DNA of 64,000 nt. Source: Dyella sp. C9 (GTDB taxonomy: Bacteria > Pseudomonadota > Gammaproteobacteria > Xanthomonadales > Rhodanobacteraceae). Under the pieces are notes generated by a model. That model made no database searches and had not been told where the DNA came from. It saw nothing but the letters and a program-made list of their open reading frames with translations. The first letter of the stretch is position 1, and each line of letters begins with the position of its first letter. Shown one piece after another: positions 8,403 to 15,879 of this stretch. Made by a program: the position numbers and the translations under genes. The stretch is from assembly GCF_003332825.1 (NCBI RefSeq), contig NZ_QIRF01000008.1, forward strand, positions 1 to 64,000. Direction: 5' to 3'.

Positions 8403-8762
8403 ATGATGGAAGGTAGTTGCCACTGCGGTGCGATTCGCCTGAAGCTTGCGACCGCTCCAGATCACGTAATCGACTGCAACTGTTCAATCTGCAGAAGGCA
8501 TGGTGCGCTCTGGGCGATATTTGAGCCAAGAGCAGTGACTATTTCTGGTCAATTGGAGTCTTTGCGCGCCTACGTCTGGGGACGACGAACGATCCGCACC
8601 ATGCACTGCGTAATCTGTGGATGCGTGACTCATTGGGAGCCCATTAACTCCCAGGACGAGCCAAAGCTTGGGATCAATATGCGTAACTTTAGTCCTTCAT
8701 CGGCGACCGGCTTTAGGGTGCGCCGCTTCGACGGGTCTGATAGCTGGACTTATCTTGATTGA
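8403..8762 (+). CDS. GFA/CENP-V family zinc protein, 119 aa
   Basis: This small protein of the glutathione-dependent formaldehyde-activating (GFA)/CENP-V fold binds two zinc ions through conserved cysteines. The ligand motifs are CHC at residues 6-8, CNCSIC at about 25-30 and CVICGC at about 74-79, in normal order. The length is typical. It starts with tandem ATGs at 8403 and 8406 after a GGGAGCGG site. Most members have no proven enzymatic role and the original formaldehyde-activating assignment is disputed, so no reaction is claimed. It is monocistronic between repeat copies 8 and 9. Confidence 0.88.
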   Translation: MMEGSCHCGAIRLKLATAPDHVIDCNCSICRRHGALWAIFEPRAVTISGQLESLRAYVWGRRTIRTMHCVICGCVTHWEPINSQDEPKLGINMRNFSPSSATGFRVRRFDGSDSWTYLD

Positions 8763-8764
8763 AG

Positions 8765-8790
8765 TGTCCGTTTTCGACCCGTCGCGGACA
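8765..8790. repeat. Dispersed imperfect palindrome, copy 9
   Basis: TGTCCG at 8765-8770 pairs with CGGACA at 8785-8790 around TTTTCGACCCGTCG. It begins right after the stop codon of the GFA gene. Confidence 0.8.
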
Positions 8791-8861
8791 GTTCTGACAG
8801 GGGCGCAGTAACGGATGGCACAAGCTTGCCGCTAGTGTGCTCTACGAGGGGGAAGTAAGTC

Positions 8862-9379
8862 ATGCAACGCATTGTGGGACCTGTCATGTTCATGGCAGCG
8901 CTATCCGTCAGCCTGGTCTCTGTGGTCTACGATGCCAAGCCGGCCAGAGGCTATATCTATGATGGGGGGGCGGGCTGGATAACGTGGCGATAGTCATCGA
9001 TGTCGGAAGAACCTGGATAGACGTACAGGGAAAGGAACACGTACGCATAGGTGCTGCAGGTGGCGACTTTGGCGGTTCCTATGATGATTGTGGTAATCAG
9101 GCCTTCTATTGCATGACAGGGGGGCTGGAAATCGTCATTCCGAAGGCCATGCCGATGAAGGAGTGGACGTACCACGGTCTGTACTGCAAGAACGTCGCCA
9201 AGCTGGGAAGCGACAGCTATCGCATCATGTGCCAGTCACCGAACTACCGTGGGCGGCCCACCTATACATATTCACTTTCGCGCGGGGTCATCTCGATCGA
9301 GAGCTCCCCCGTGGCCAGCTATAACAAGTTCGAGTTGCGCGGCGATCGAGGGTTGTTCTCGCCGGGAAATAATCCTTAG
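8862..9379 (+). pseudogene. Secreted hypothetical protein, frameshifted at a G7 run
   Basis: An ATG at 8862 with AGGGGGAAG upstream opens a frame with a hydrophobic N-terminus (VMFMAALSVSLVSVVYDAKPA). It reaches a run of seven G at 8964-8970 and stops at about 8991. The +2 frame continues from the run to 9379 with a coherent domain of about 130 residues (DVGRTWIDVQGKEHVRIG..., four cysteines in DDCGNQAFYC and LYCKN/IMCQ). One extra G in the run would join the two parts into a single exported protein of about 172 residues. The gene may be mutated, phase-variable or simply mis-sequenced. A separate gene from the GTG at 8984 is possible but would lack an export signal. Confidence 0.55.
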
Positions 9380-9392
9380 CGGACGATGCAAA

Positions 9393-9419
9393 GCGTCCAC
9401 CCCCGGTCCGAAGCGGACA
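9393..9419. repeat. Degenerate dispersed palindrome, copy 10
   Basis: GCGTCCACC and GGTCCGAAGCGGAC resemble both arms of the repeat with a reworked centre. Confidence 0.45.
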
Positions 9420-9574
9420 CCACATGGCGCTGTGCCTTCCGCTCTCAGGTGCTGAATTCAGTCGTCGTGGGGCTGGGAAGCTTGGCGCCGTTTGCAGGAA
9501 CTCTGGCGCTTTTTGCTAGTTACCCAAGGGCATTCTGGGGACACAATGCCGAATAATCGCCTTGGGAATCGATC

Positions 9575-10639
9575 ATGGTCGCCATCAAAACAACTCAGCC
9601 CGTCATGGTCACGGGCGCCACGGGGTACGTCGCCGGGTGGATCGTCAAGGAACTGCTCGATGCGGGTTTGACGGTACACGCTCCGGTTCGCGATCCGGAT
9701 GATCGTGCGAAAGTGGATCATCTTGAGGCGTTGGCGGCGGGAAGCACGGGATCTATCCGCTTGTTCAAGGCGGACTTGCTTGAACCCGGTTCATATCGTG
9801 ACGCGATGGCCGGATGCGAGGTGGTCCTTCATACGGCTTCGCCGTTCAAGGTTGACGTCAAGGATGCCCAAAAAGAACTTGTAGACCCTGCGCTGCTCGG
9901 GACCCGCAACATATTGGAAGAGGCCAGTCGCACGAGCAGCGTCAGGCGCGTGGTCCTCACCAGCAGCTGTGCCACCATCTATGGCGATAATGCCGATCTC
10001 TTGAAGACGCCGGCAGGTGTTTTTACCGAGGACATCTGGAATACCAGCTCTTCGCTCCAGCACAACCCGTACTCGTACTCGAAAACCGTCGCTGAGAAGG
10101 AGGCGTGGGCGATTGCGCGGAAGCAAGGCCGCTGGAACCTCGTCGTGTTGAATCCCTCCCTGGTCGTTGGACCTTCGCTCAACGACCAGCCGACATCGGA
10201 GAGCTTCGCGATGGTGAAGAGAATGGGTGACGGATCGCTCCGCATGGGGGCTCCGCGCTGGGGTTTCGGAATGGTCGACGTTCGTGACCTGGCGAAGGCT
10301 CATCTGGCAGCAGCTTTCACGCCAGCTGCGTCGGGTCGCCATATCATCAGCGGCCACGATACCGACCTTTATGAAGCAGCGCGGCTGTTGCTTCCCAGGT
10401 ACGGTAGCCGTTACCCCATACCCAGGCGGGTGATGCCGAAATGGTTGTTGTGGTTGATCGGTCCGATGGCAGATGGCGGCCTGACCCGCCAGGCCGTATC
10501 GAAGAACGTGAATCTTCCGTGGAAGTCTGATAATGGTCGCGGCGTGAAGAATCTTGGCGCAACCTATCGTCCGCTCGAGGTTTCAATGAACGACATGTTC
10601 GAACAGATGGTTGATCGTGGTGTTTTCACCAAGGCCTAG
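9575..10639 (+). CDS. NAD(P)-dependent extended SDR, dihydroflavonol-reductase-like, 354 aa
   Basis: This cytoplasmic oxidoreductase is of the extended short-chain dehydrogenase type (dihydroflavonol 4-reductase/3-beta-HSD-like). The Rossmann motif GATGYVAG lies at residues 14-21, followed by an Arg in PVRDPDD that favours NADPH. The catalytic Ser is in LTSSCATIYGD and the Tyr-x3-Lys is in YSYSKTVAEKEAW. NPSLVVGPS is the expected substrate-loop start. The family reduces ketones and aldehydes of aromatic or steroid type. An AraC regulator follows 80 bases downstream on the same strand and could control it. Confidence 0.88.
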   Translation: MVAIKTTQPVMVTGATGYVAGWIVKELLDAGLTVHAPVRDPDDRAKVDHLEALAAGSTGSIRLFKADLLEPGSYRDAMAGCEVVLHTASPFKVDVKDAQKELVDPALLGTRNILEEASRTSSVRRVVLTSSCATIYGDNADLLKTPAGVFTEDIWNTSSSLQHNPYSYSKTVAEKEAWAIARKQGRWNLVVLNPSLVVGPSLNDQPTSESFAMVKRMGDGSLRMGAPRWGFGMVDVRDLAKAHLAAAFTPAASGRHIISGHDTDLYEAARLLLPRYGSRYPIPRRVMPKWLLWLIGPMADGGLTRQAVSKNVNLPWKSDNGRGVKNLGATYRPLEVSMNDMFEQMVDRGVFTKA

Positions 10640-10720
10640 ATCGAGTTGCAAGCGACCGCCGAGGACATGGGGTTGCCTCTGTTTCACTCATGGGGCGCGT
10701 GACCTCGGTTGGAACAAGGC

Positions 10721-11764
10721 ATGGGTATGGATGTCATGACGACCAGACAAGCAAGCCGTTTCGCGGTGCAACCGGGCTGGCGTCTGATCCTGCGTGATGC
10801 CGGCATCAGTGCGGCGGATGCGTTGTCATATGCCGGACTTCCTGCGGATCTTTTCACCCGCAAAGATGCGTCGTTAACCCCGGCGGAATATTTTCGTCTT
10901 TGGCATGGCCTGGGGGCTGCGGCCGGGGAGCGGAACGTCGCTCTCACGCTGGTTCGCGCCATCTCGGTGGAGGCGTTTGACCCGCCGATCTTTGCGAGCC
11001 TTTGCAGTCCTCACCTGAATGTTGCACTGTCACGGCTGGCTGAGTACAAGCGCTTGATAGGCCCGCTAACATGCGATGTGCTCATCGGTCCGGAATTCAC
11101 GCAGGTCACGCTCGCTTGCTATGGACAGGATGATCCGCTTCCCCCAAGCCTTGGGGTATTCGAAGCGCTGTTCCTGGTCCAGCTCGCACGGCTGGCCACT
11201 CGCTTTGACGTGAAGCCGACTATCTGTCAGCTGGTGACGCTTCCGCCGGAAGCAACGCAGTGCGAGGCGTTCTTGGGTTGCCCCATCGAGCTCGGTCAAT
11301 CCAACATCATTCGATTCTCGGCAGAGGATGCCACTCGTCCCTTCCTGACCGAGAATGTGGCGATGTGGGAGGTTTTCGAGCCCGACCTGCGTGTTCGTCT
11401 GTCGAAGCTTGATGTGGGGGCAACCATGGGTGAGCGGGTCCGCGCAGCCCTCCTTGATATGCTTCCTAGTGGGCAATCGTCCATTGACCAGGTGGCGAAG
11501 CGACTCGCCGTGAGCAGGCGTTCGCTGCAGCGCCAACTCGAAAAAGAACGTATTCCATTTCGCGACGTGCTCAATGGCGTGCGTAGCGAATTGGCCAGTC
11601 ACTACCTGCTGCATTCCGACCTCGCGCCAGGGCAGATTTCCTACCTTCTGGGGTTTGGAGACGCGAATTCGTTTCTTCGGGCATTCAAGGGCTGGACGGG
11701 AATCACCCCGGGTGAGTTTCGCCTGGAGCGGTCGGATCGTCCTTTGGCGCACGCCTTGCGTTAG
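10721..11764 (+). CDS. AraC-family transcriptional regulator, about 347 aa
   Basis: This DNA-binding regulator has an N-terminal ligand-binding domain of the AraC_binding_2/OruR type (residues about 20-200, with the EYFRLWHGLG and CSPHLNVALSRLAEYKRL stretches). A C-terminal double helix-turn-helix spans about 235-335 (SIDQVAKRLAVSRRSLQRQL and ISYLLGFGDANSFLRAFKGW). Several in-frame ATGs (10721, 10727, 10736) lie at the N-terminus; AAGG at 10716-10719 fits 10727 best. Targets are not visible from sequence; the SDR gene just upstream is the obvious candidate. Confidence 0.88.
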   Translation: MGMDVMTTRQASRFAVQPGWRLILRDAGISAADALSYAGLPADLFTRKDASLTPAEYFRLWHGLGAAAGERNVALTLVRAISVEAFDPPIFASLCSPHLNVALSRLAEYKRLIGPLTCDVLIGPEFTQVTLACYGQDDPLPPSLGVFEALFLVQLARLATRFDVKPTICQLVTLPPEATQCEAFLGCPIELGQSNIIRFSAEDATRPFLTENVAMWEVFEPDLRVRLSKLDVGATMGERVRAALLDMLPSGQSSIDQVAKRLAVSRRSLQRQLEKERIPFRDVLNGVRSELASHYLLHSDLAPGQISYLLGFGDANSFLRAFKGWTGITPGEFRLERSDRPLAHALR

Positions 11765-11887
11765 TCGCACATTGATGACGCACCTGATGGGTGGGTTGCG
11801 TCGTGGGAGATTCGATTGGGCTGAGCGATCCCTGGCGATGCCCGGCCATCGACAGCTCATGGGCCTTTAGAATGGAACTTGCGTCAA

Positions 11888-11912
11888 GCGTCCGCCATCG
11901 CCCCGAAGCGGG
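11888..11912. repeat. Degenerate dispersed palindrome, copy 11
   Basis: GCGTCCGCCATCGCCCCGAAGCGGG keeps the arms loosely. It is the last copy recognised in the window. Confidence 0.4.
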
Positions 11913-11961
11913 CAAGCCATGGGCAGGAAAAGGGCCAGTCATGCCGAACGGGAGCACATGG

Positions 11962-12414
11962 ATGAAACGGCGATCGAGTCTCTTGCTGTGTGTAAGCTTG
12001 CTTTCAACTGCCGGCCTGGTGTTTGCCGCGTCCGATCCTCCGGCCGGACACATCACCGGGGTGGGTGGGGTTTTTTTCAAGGCGAAAGATCCAAAGGCGC
12101 TCGCCGCGTGGTATCGCGACGTCCTTGGCATGCCGGTGGAAGCCTGGGGCGGCGCCGCGCTGCGCTACGACGCACCCAAGCATCCACCCGTACTGGCCTG
12201 GAATGCGTTTCCTGCCTCGACGAAATACTTCGCACCGTCGGACAGTGGATGGATGATCAACTACGCCGTCGACGACATGGATGCGCTGCTTGCGCGGCTG
12301 CGCGCCAAGGGCGTCACCGTCCTCAAGCGCGACGACAGTGATCCGAATGGCCGGTTTGCGTGGATCCTGGACCCCGAAGGAAACAAGATCGAGCTGTGGG
12401 AGCCCAAGCACTAG
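11962..12414 (+). CDS. Secreted VOC (glyoxalase/bleomycin-resistance fold) protein, 150 aa
   Basis: This is a vicinal-oxygen-chelate fold protein carrying a Sec signal peptide (LLLCVSLLSTAGLVFA, cleavage before ASDPP). Export is unusual for this family. The VOC modules are visible as GVGGVFFKAKDPKALAAWY..., GMPVEAWGG and, near the C-terminus, DPEGNKIELWEP, where the Glu is the usual metal ligand. GGGAG at 11949-11953 supports the ATG at 11962 over the upstream ATG at 11941. The family includes glyoxalases, ring-cleavage dioxygenases and antibiotic-binding proteins; no substrate can be named. Confidence 0.82.
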   Translation: MKRRSSLLLCVSLLSTAGLVFAASDPPAGHITGVGGVFFKAKDPKALAAWYRDVLGMPVEAWGGAALRYDAPKHPPVLAWNAFPASTKYFAPSDSGWMINYAVDDMDALLARLRAKGVTVLKRDDSDPNGRFAWILDPEGNKIELWEPKH

Positions 12415-12717
12415 TTGGCCGCTGCGGTGTGCGCGGGGTGATGCAACGTGTCGGGTGGCGATCATCGTCGCTGGGCTGAAGCAGCGCGCCACCGATCGGG
12501 CAGGCGACCGGGCGAGCGTATGCATTTTCGTCGCAGGTGATGGCGTAGATGTACGACTTTGGACGCGTCAGGGCAGGCAGCGGTGGGCAGGCCATGGCGG
12601 ATGCTATCCCGGGTCTTCTCGCCAACGGACAAAGGGTGGCATCTTGCCGGGTTCGTCCAGATAAGCTCGTTCGCCAAGGGCGACGCCGAAACTGCACTTT
12701 CCAACGGAGAATCCTTC
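12415..12717. other. Intergenic region, nothing recognised
   Basis: The stretch of 303 bases has overlapping open frames on both strands, but none has a credible start site or domain. The ribosome-binding site for the next gene lies at 12705-12709. Confidence 0.5.
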
Positions 12718-13338
12718 ATGAGCCTACCCCTGCTGGATCGCACCAATTGCGCGTTGATTTTCGTGGATCAACAGGCCGGTCTGGCCTTTGGTGTCGGCTC
12801 GGAAGACCGCCAGGTGCTGCTCAACAATTCGATCGCCCTGGCGAAAACGGGAAAGGTATTTGGGCTGCCCATCGTGGCGTCCACATCGGCTACCAAGGTG
12901 TACAGCGGGCCGATGATGCCGGCATTGCAGCGCGCCATCCCCGAGGTGGCTGCGATCGACCGGCGCAACATGAACGCCTGGGAGGATGACACGGTCCGTG
13001 AAGCGATCATCCAGACCGGCCGCAAGAAGCTATTGGTCTCCGGCATGCTGACGGAAGCTTGCGTGAGCTTCCTGGCACTATCGGCGGCGAACGATGGCTA
13101 CGAGGTCTTCGTGGTGGGCGACGCCTGCGGCGGACTTACCTTGCGCAGCCACGAGCTTGCATTGACGCGGATGCAGTCGGCCGGTATCCACATGACAAGC
13201 TGGATCCAGGTGCTGCTTGAACTGCAGAGGGACTGGACACGACATGACACCTACGACGGCGCCAGGGCCATTGTGGAGGAGTTCGGGGGCGGCTATGGGA
13301 TCGGGCTCGCCTATTCCCGTGACATGATCAAGCCTTGA
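12718..13338 (+). CDS. YcaC-like isochorismatase-family hydrolase, 206 aa
   Basis: This is a cysteine hydrolase of the isochorismatase superfamily, closest in pattern to YcaC. The catalytic Asp is in IFVDQQAG (about residue 18) and the nucleophilic Cys in SGMLTEACVSF (about 117). The place of the usual Lys is in the RRNMNAWED stretch typical of YcaC-like proteins. GGAGA at 12705-12709 supports the ATG at 12718. The C-terminal third (LLELQRDWTRHDTYDGARAI) is also YcaC-like. YcaC members have no settled substrate. Its stop codon overlaps the first possible start of the next gene, suggesting a two-gene operon. Confidence 0.85.
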   Translation: MSLPLLDRTNCALIFVDQQAGLAFGVGSEDRQVLLNNSIALAKTGKVFGLPIVASTSATKVYSGPMMPALQRAIPEVAAIDRRNMNAWEDDTVREAIIQTGRKKLLVSGMLTEACVSFLALSAANDGYEVFVVGDACGGLTLRSHELALTRMQSAGIHMTSWIQVLLELQRDWTRHDTYDGARAIVEEFGGGYGIGLAYSRDMIKP

Positions 13339-13355
13339 TGACCTCCGGAGGACGC

Positions 13356-13949
13356 ATGCCCGAGCAGCAGAGGCTGGGACGTTGGCAGGACGTATCGATC
13401 GACATTGCTGCCCGGGACGGCGTGACGGTGGATGTGGATCTGTCCTTTGCCTGCATGTTCGCCCGTGAGCTGGATGGTGGACCGCATGGCGGGTTGCTTC
13501 ATCTGGACAATGCACTGTCGGGCCTGCTGGTACGTTTGCGCGATGAGGGCGCATTCCTGGGTGAGGCGACGGAGACGCTGTTGCTCAGTCAGCCGCCTCC
13601 GGCCATTGCGGCGCGGGCGGTGATGGTGATCGGCATAGGCGATCCGGCCCAATGGACGACGGCAGTGACGGCCCGGGCAGTCGCCACCGCGGTCCGTGCT
13701 GCGATGCAACTGGGCGCCACCAGTGCCGCATTTGCGCCGAGCCTGCTCGACACGGGGCTGGCGCCCGAGGCCACGGCTGGTGTCGCCACGGCCATGGCAA
13801 AGGCCTTGACCCGCGCCATCGACGCCCAACTGAGTGTAGCGAGATACGGCCTGGCGCCGGCGCCCTCATTGCGCCGGTGGGTGTTTGATGTCGGCGCGGC
13901 GGGCTTCACGGCCGCAGCCGAGCAATTCAAGGCCGCCTTGAACCCATGA
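13356..13949 (+). CDS. Stand-alone leucyl aminopeptidase N-terminal-like protein, 197 aa
   Basis: The protein resembles the N-terminal, non-catalytic domain of M17 leucyl aminopeptidases (Pfam Peptidase_M17_N, a macro-like alpha/beta domain). GGLLHLDNALSGLL, AVMVIGIGDPAQW and the helix AVATAVRAAMQLGATSAAF follow that layout. The metal-binding catalytic half of M17 enzymes is absent and the frame ends after about 200 residues. GGAGGA at 13347-13352 supports the ATG at 13356; ATG 13338 overlaps the preceding stop. It may act with the upstream hydrolase. The role is unknown and the family call is moderately sure. Confidence 0.65.
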   Translation: MPEQQRLGRWQDVSIDIAARDGVTVDVDLSFACMFARELDGGPHGGLLHLDNALSGLLVRLRDEGAFLGEATETLLLSQPPPAIAARAVMVIGIGDPAQWTTAVTARAVATAVRAAMQLGATSAAFAPSLLDTGLAPEATAGVATAMAKALTRAIDAQLSVARYGLAPAPSLRRWVFDVGAAGFTAAAEQFKAALNP

Positions 13950-14051
13950 GTGGATCGTCGGTCAGGCGCACTCGATCAAACCGCTTCCGAAGTCAGTTGG
14001 CCTGACGTGGGGAGGCAAAGCCGATGGCCGGGCGAGCGCCGGCCGGGTTGC

Positions 14052-14528
14052 CTAGGACCTGGGTTCGCCGGGGTTTTCCTCGGCGAGAAGGCGATCCAGG
14101 TTTGAGTTGAGGCGTCGTAGCAGGTCCACCAGCATCGTGATCTCGGCCTTGCTGAAGTCGTCGAACGCCTGCCGGTTACCCGCATTCATCACTTCCCGGA
14201 CCTTCGGGATTTTCGCCATGGCACCGCGGGTGAGCGAGATCAGGCTGCTCCGTCCATCGGCAGGGTCTGGCGAGCGTTGGATGAGCCCGTCACGCTCCAT
14301 GCGTGAAAGCATCTGGGCCATGGATGGCTGTTCGATCTTGGCGAGCGTTGCCAGTTGCTTCTGCGACATCGAGCCACCATCGCGCAAAAGGTAGACAACC
14401 GGCATCTGACCGATGGCAAAACCCAGCGGCTTGACCTGGCGATCGCCAAGCCTGGCGAAGCTACGCGAGGCCATGTTGATAAGGGGAGCGGGATTGTCGA
14501 ACAGGCTCCAGTCGACGGACCTTGACAT
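14052..14528 (-). CDS. MarR-family transcriptional repressor, 158 aa
   Basis: This is a winged-helix dimeric regulator of the MarR family. The core reads MSQKQLATLAKIEQPSMAQMLSRMERDGLI (helices 3-4) followed by the wing RSPDPADGRSSLISLT, all typical. The ATG at 14528 lies 11 bases from a 20-base palindrome in the divergent promoter. A GTG at 14540 would start inside that palindrome and is less likely. It probably represses itself and the flavin monooxygenase transcribed in the opposite direction, with a small phenolic or antibiotic ligand as inducer, by analogy with the family. Confidence 0.9.
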   Translation of the reverse strand: MSRSVDWSLFDNPAPLINMASRSFARLGDRQVKPLGFAIGQMPVVYLLRDGGSMSQKQLATLAKIEQPSMAQMLSRMERDGLIQRSPDPADGRSSLISLTRGAMAKIPKVREVMNAGNRQAFDDFSKAEITMLVDLLRRLNSNLDRLLAEENPGEPRS

Positions 14529-14538
14529 ATAGATAGTC

Positions 14539-14558
14539 ACCTATATTGTTATATAGGT
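14539..14558. promoter_or_regulatory. Probable MarR operator between divergent genes
   Basis: ACCTATATTGTTATATAGGT is a palindrome with 7-base arms (ACCTATA/TATAGGT) and a 6-base centre. It lies between the MarR gene and the monooxygenase gene and is strikingly AT-rich for this genome. The size and location fit a MarR dimer site. Confidence 0.75.
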
Positions 14559-14589
14559 TCCAATGTATATGGGCGTAGAGGTATTGTCG

Positions 14590-15744
14590 ATGAGCAGTCA
14601 GCCACGTATCGCCATCATCGGGGCAGGCCCCGGCGGCCTCGCCCTGGCCCGCATCCTTGCCCTGGGAGGAATGACCTCGACCGTACTGGAGCGTGAAGCC
14701 CATGCCGGGGTCAGGCCGCAGGGCGGCACGCTTGACCTGCATGCGGACTCCGGCCAGCTGGCGCTGCGGCGGGCTGGCCTTGAGCAGGAGTTCCTCGCCA
14801 TTGCCCGCTACGAGGATCAGGGCGGCCGCCTGTGCGACAAGCACGGCAGGCTGCTGTTGGCCGATGATGACGCCAGCGAGGGCGACCGTCCCGAGGTTGA
14901 TCGCACGGCGCTAAGGAACATGCTGCTGGCCTCGCTTCCCGCGCAGGCCGTGCGTTGGGATCACGCGGTCTCTCGCGTGCAGCCCAACGCCGATGGAAGC
15001 TACGACGTCATCTTCGCGCACGGCGACAGGCAGACATTTGACCTTGTGGTGGGAGCGGACGGAACCTGGTCGACGGTACGGCACCTGGTGTCGCGCTACG
15101 AACCACAGTACACCGGGCTTACCTTCATCGAGTTCGGCCTCGATGACGTGGACGTGCGCCATCCGGCGCTTTCCGCGATGGTGGGCCGGGGCAAGCTTGG
15201 CGTCGAGGGCAATGATGGTCGTGCGCTTATTGTCCAGCGCAACGGCAATGCGCATCTGCGCGGCTACGCCATATTCCGGGTGCCCGTGGACTGGGTCAGC
15301 CATCACTTCGACTTCTCGTCGCCGGCGATTGCACGCGGGCAACTCGTCGCAGAGTTCGATGGCTGGGCGAGCAGCGTGCTCGATCTCATCCGTGCAAGCA
15401 ACGACCAGATCGTTGCCCGGCCAATCTACGCGTTGCCGGTCGGCCACCACTGGGCCAACCGCGTTGGCGTGACGCTCCTGGGCGATGCGGCCCACGTGAT
15501 GTCGCCCTTCGGTGGCGAGGGAGTAAACGCAGCGCTCCTGGATGCCGCCGAATTGGCGCGGCGCCTGGTGGAGACCGATGACTGGCGGTCCGCCGTCAGG
15601 GACTATGAGAGCGACATGTTCTCGCGCGTCGAGGCAGCGGCGAAGGCGTCCGCCGAAGCGGCCGCCACCGAGCTATCGCACGTGGCGATCAGCCTGAGCC
15701 TGGATGCCATGAAGGGGCATATGCGTAATCGACCAGGTTCCTGA
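14590..15744 (+). CDS. Tet(X)-like FAD-dependent monooxygenase, 384 aa
   Basis: This is a class A flavoprotein monooxygenase. The FAD-binding GAGPGG motif is at residues 11-16, an NAD(P)H/FAD-type DG region is around ADGTWSTVR, and the GDAAHVMSPFGGEGVN motif is near residue 298. RPQGGTLDLHADSGQLALRR strongly recalls the RIFGGTLDLHKGSG stretch of Tet(X) tetracycline hydroxylases, and the length matches. The family also contains many aromatic hydroxylases, so tetracycline inactivation is a hypothesis. GAGG at about 14576 supports the ATG at 14590. Regulation by the divergent MarR gene is expected. Confidence 0.85.
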   Translation: MSSQPRIAIIGAGPGGLALARILALGGMTSTVLEREAHAGVRPQGGTLDLHADSGQLALRRAGLEQEFLAIARYEDQGGRLCDKHGRLLLADDDASEGDRPEVDRTALRNMLLASLPAQAVRWDHAVSRVQPNADGSYDVIFAHGDRQTFDLVVGADGTWSTVRHLVSRYEPQYTGLTFIEFGLDDVDVRHPALSAMVGRGKLGVEGNDGRALIVQRNGNAHLRGYAIFRVPVDWVSHHFDFSSPAIARGQLVAEFDGWASSVLDLIRASNDQIVARPIYALPVGHHWANRVGVTLLGDAAHVMSPFGGEGVNAALLDAAELARRLVETDDWRSAVRDYESDMFSRVEAAAKASAEAAATELSHVAISLSLDAMKGHMRNRPGS

Positions 15745-15809
15745 TCGGGCGCGCGCGTGAGCATGCCGGCAGGGTAGTGCTTCGCTGCAAACCGCTGCAG
15801 GCCAAAGGC

Positions 15810-15839
15810 GCGTGGACTCCTGTCGTGTGAAGTCCACGC
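15810..15839. terminator. Hairpin between convergent genes
   Basis: GCGTGGACT at 15810-15818 and AGTCCACGC at 15831-15839 form a perfect 9-base stem with a 12-base loop. It lies between two convergent genes. No T-run follows, so factor-independent termination is only probable. Confidence 0.55.
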
Positions 15840-15879
15840 ACCTGTCGCGGATGGTGCACCTGCCGCGCCGGAGCTGGCC

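Noticed and set aside
1..13950. Chromosomal integron cassette array
   Set aside because: Same-strand single genes with a palindrome in each spacer look cassette-like. However, the palindromes are only about 26 bases, the GTTRRRY/RYYYAAC core sites of attC are not found, several genes are too large, and no integrase is present.
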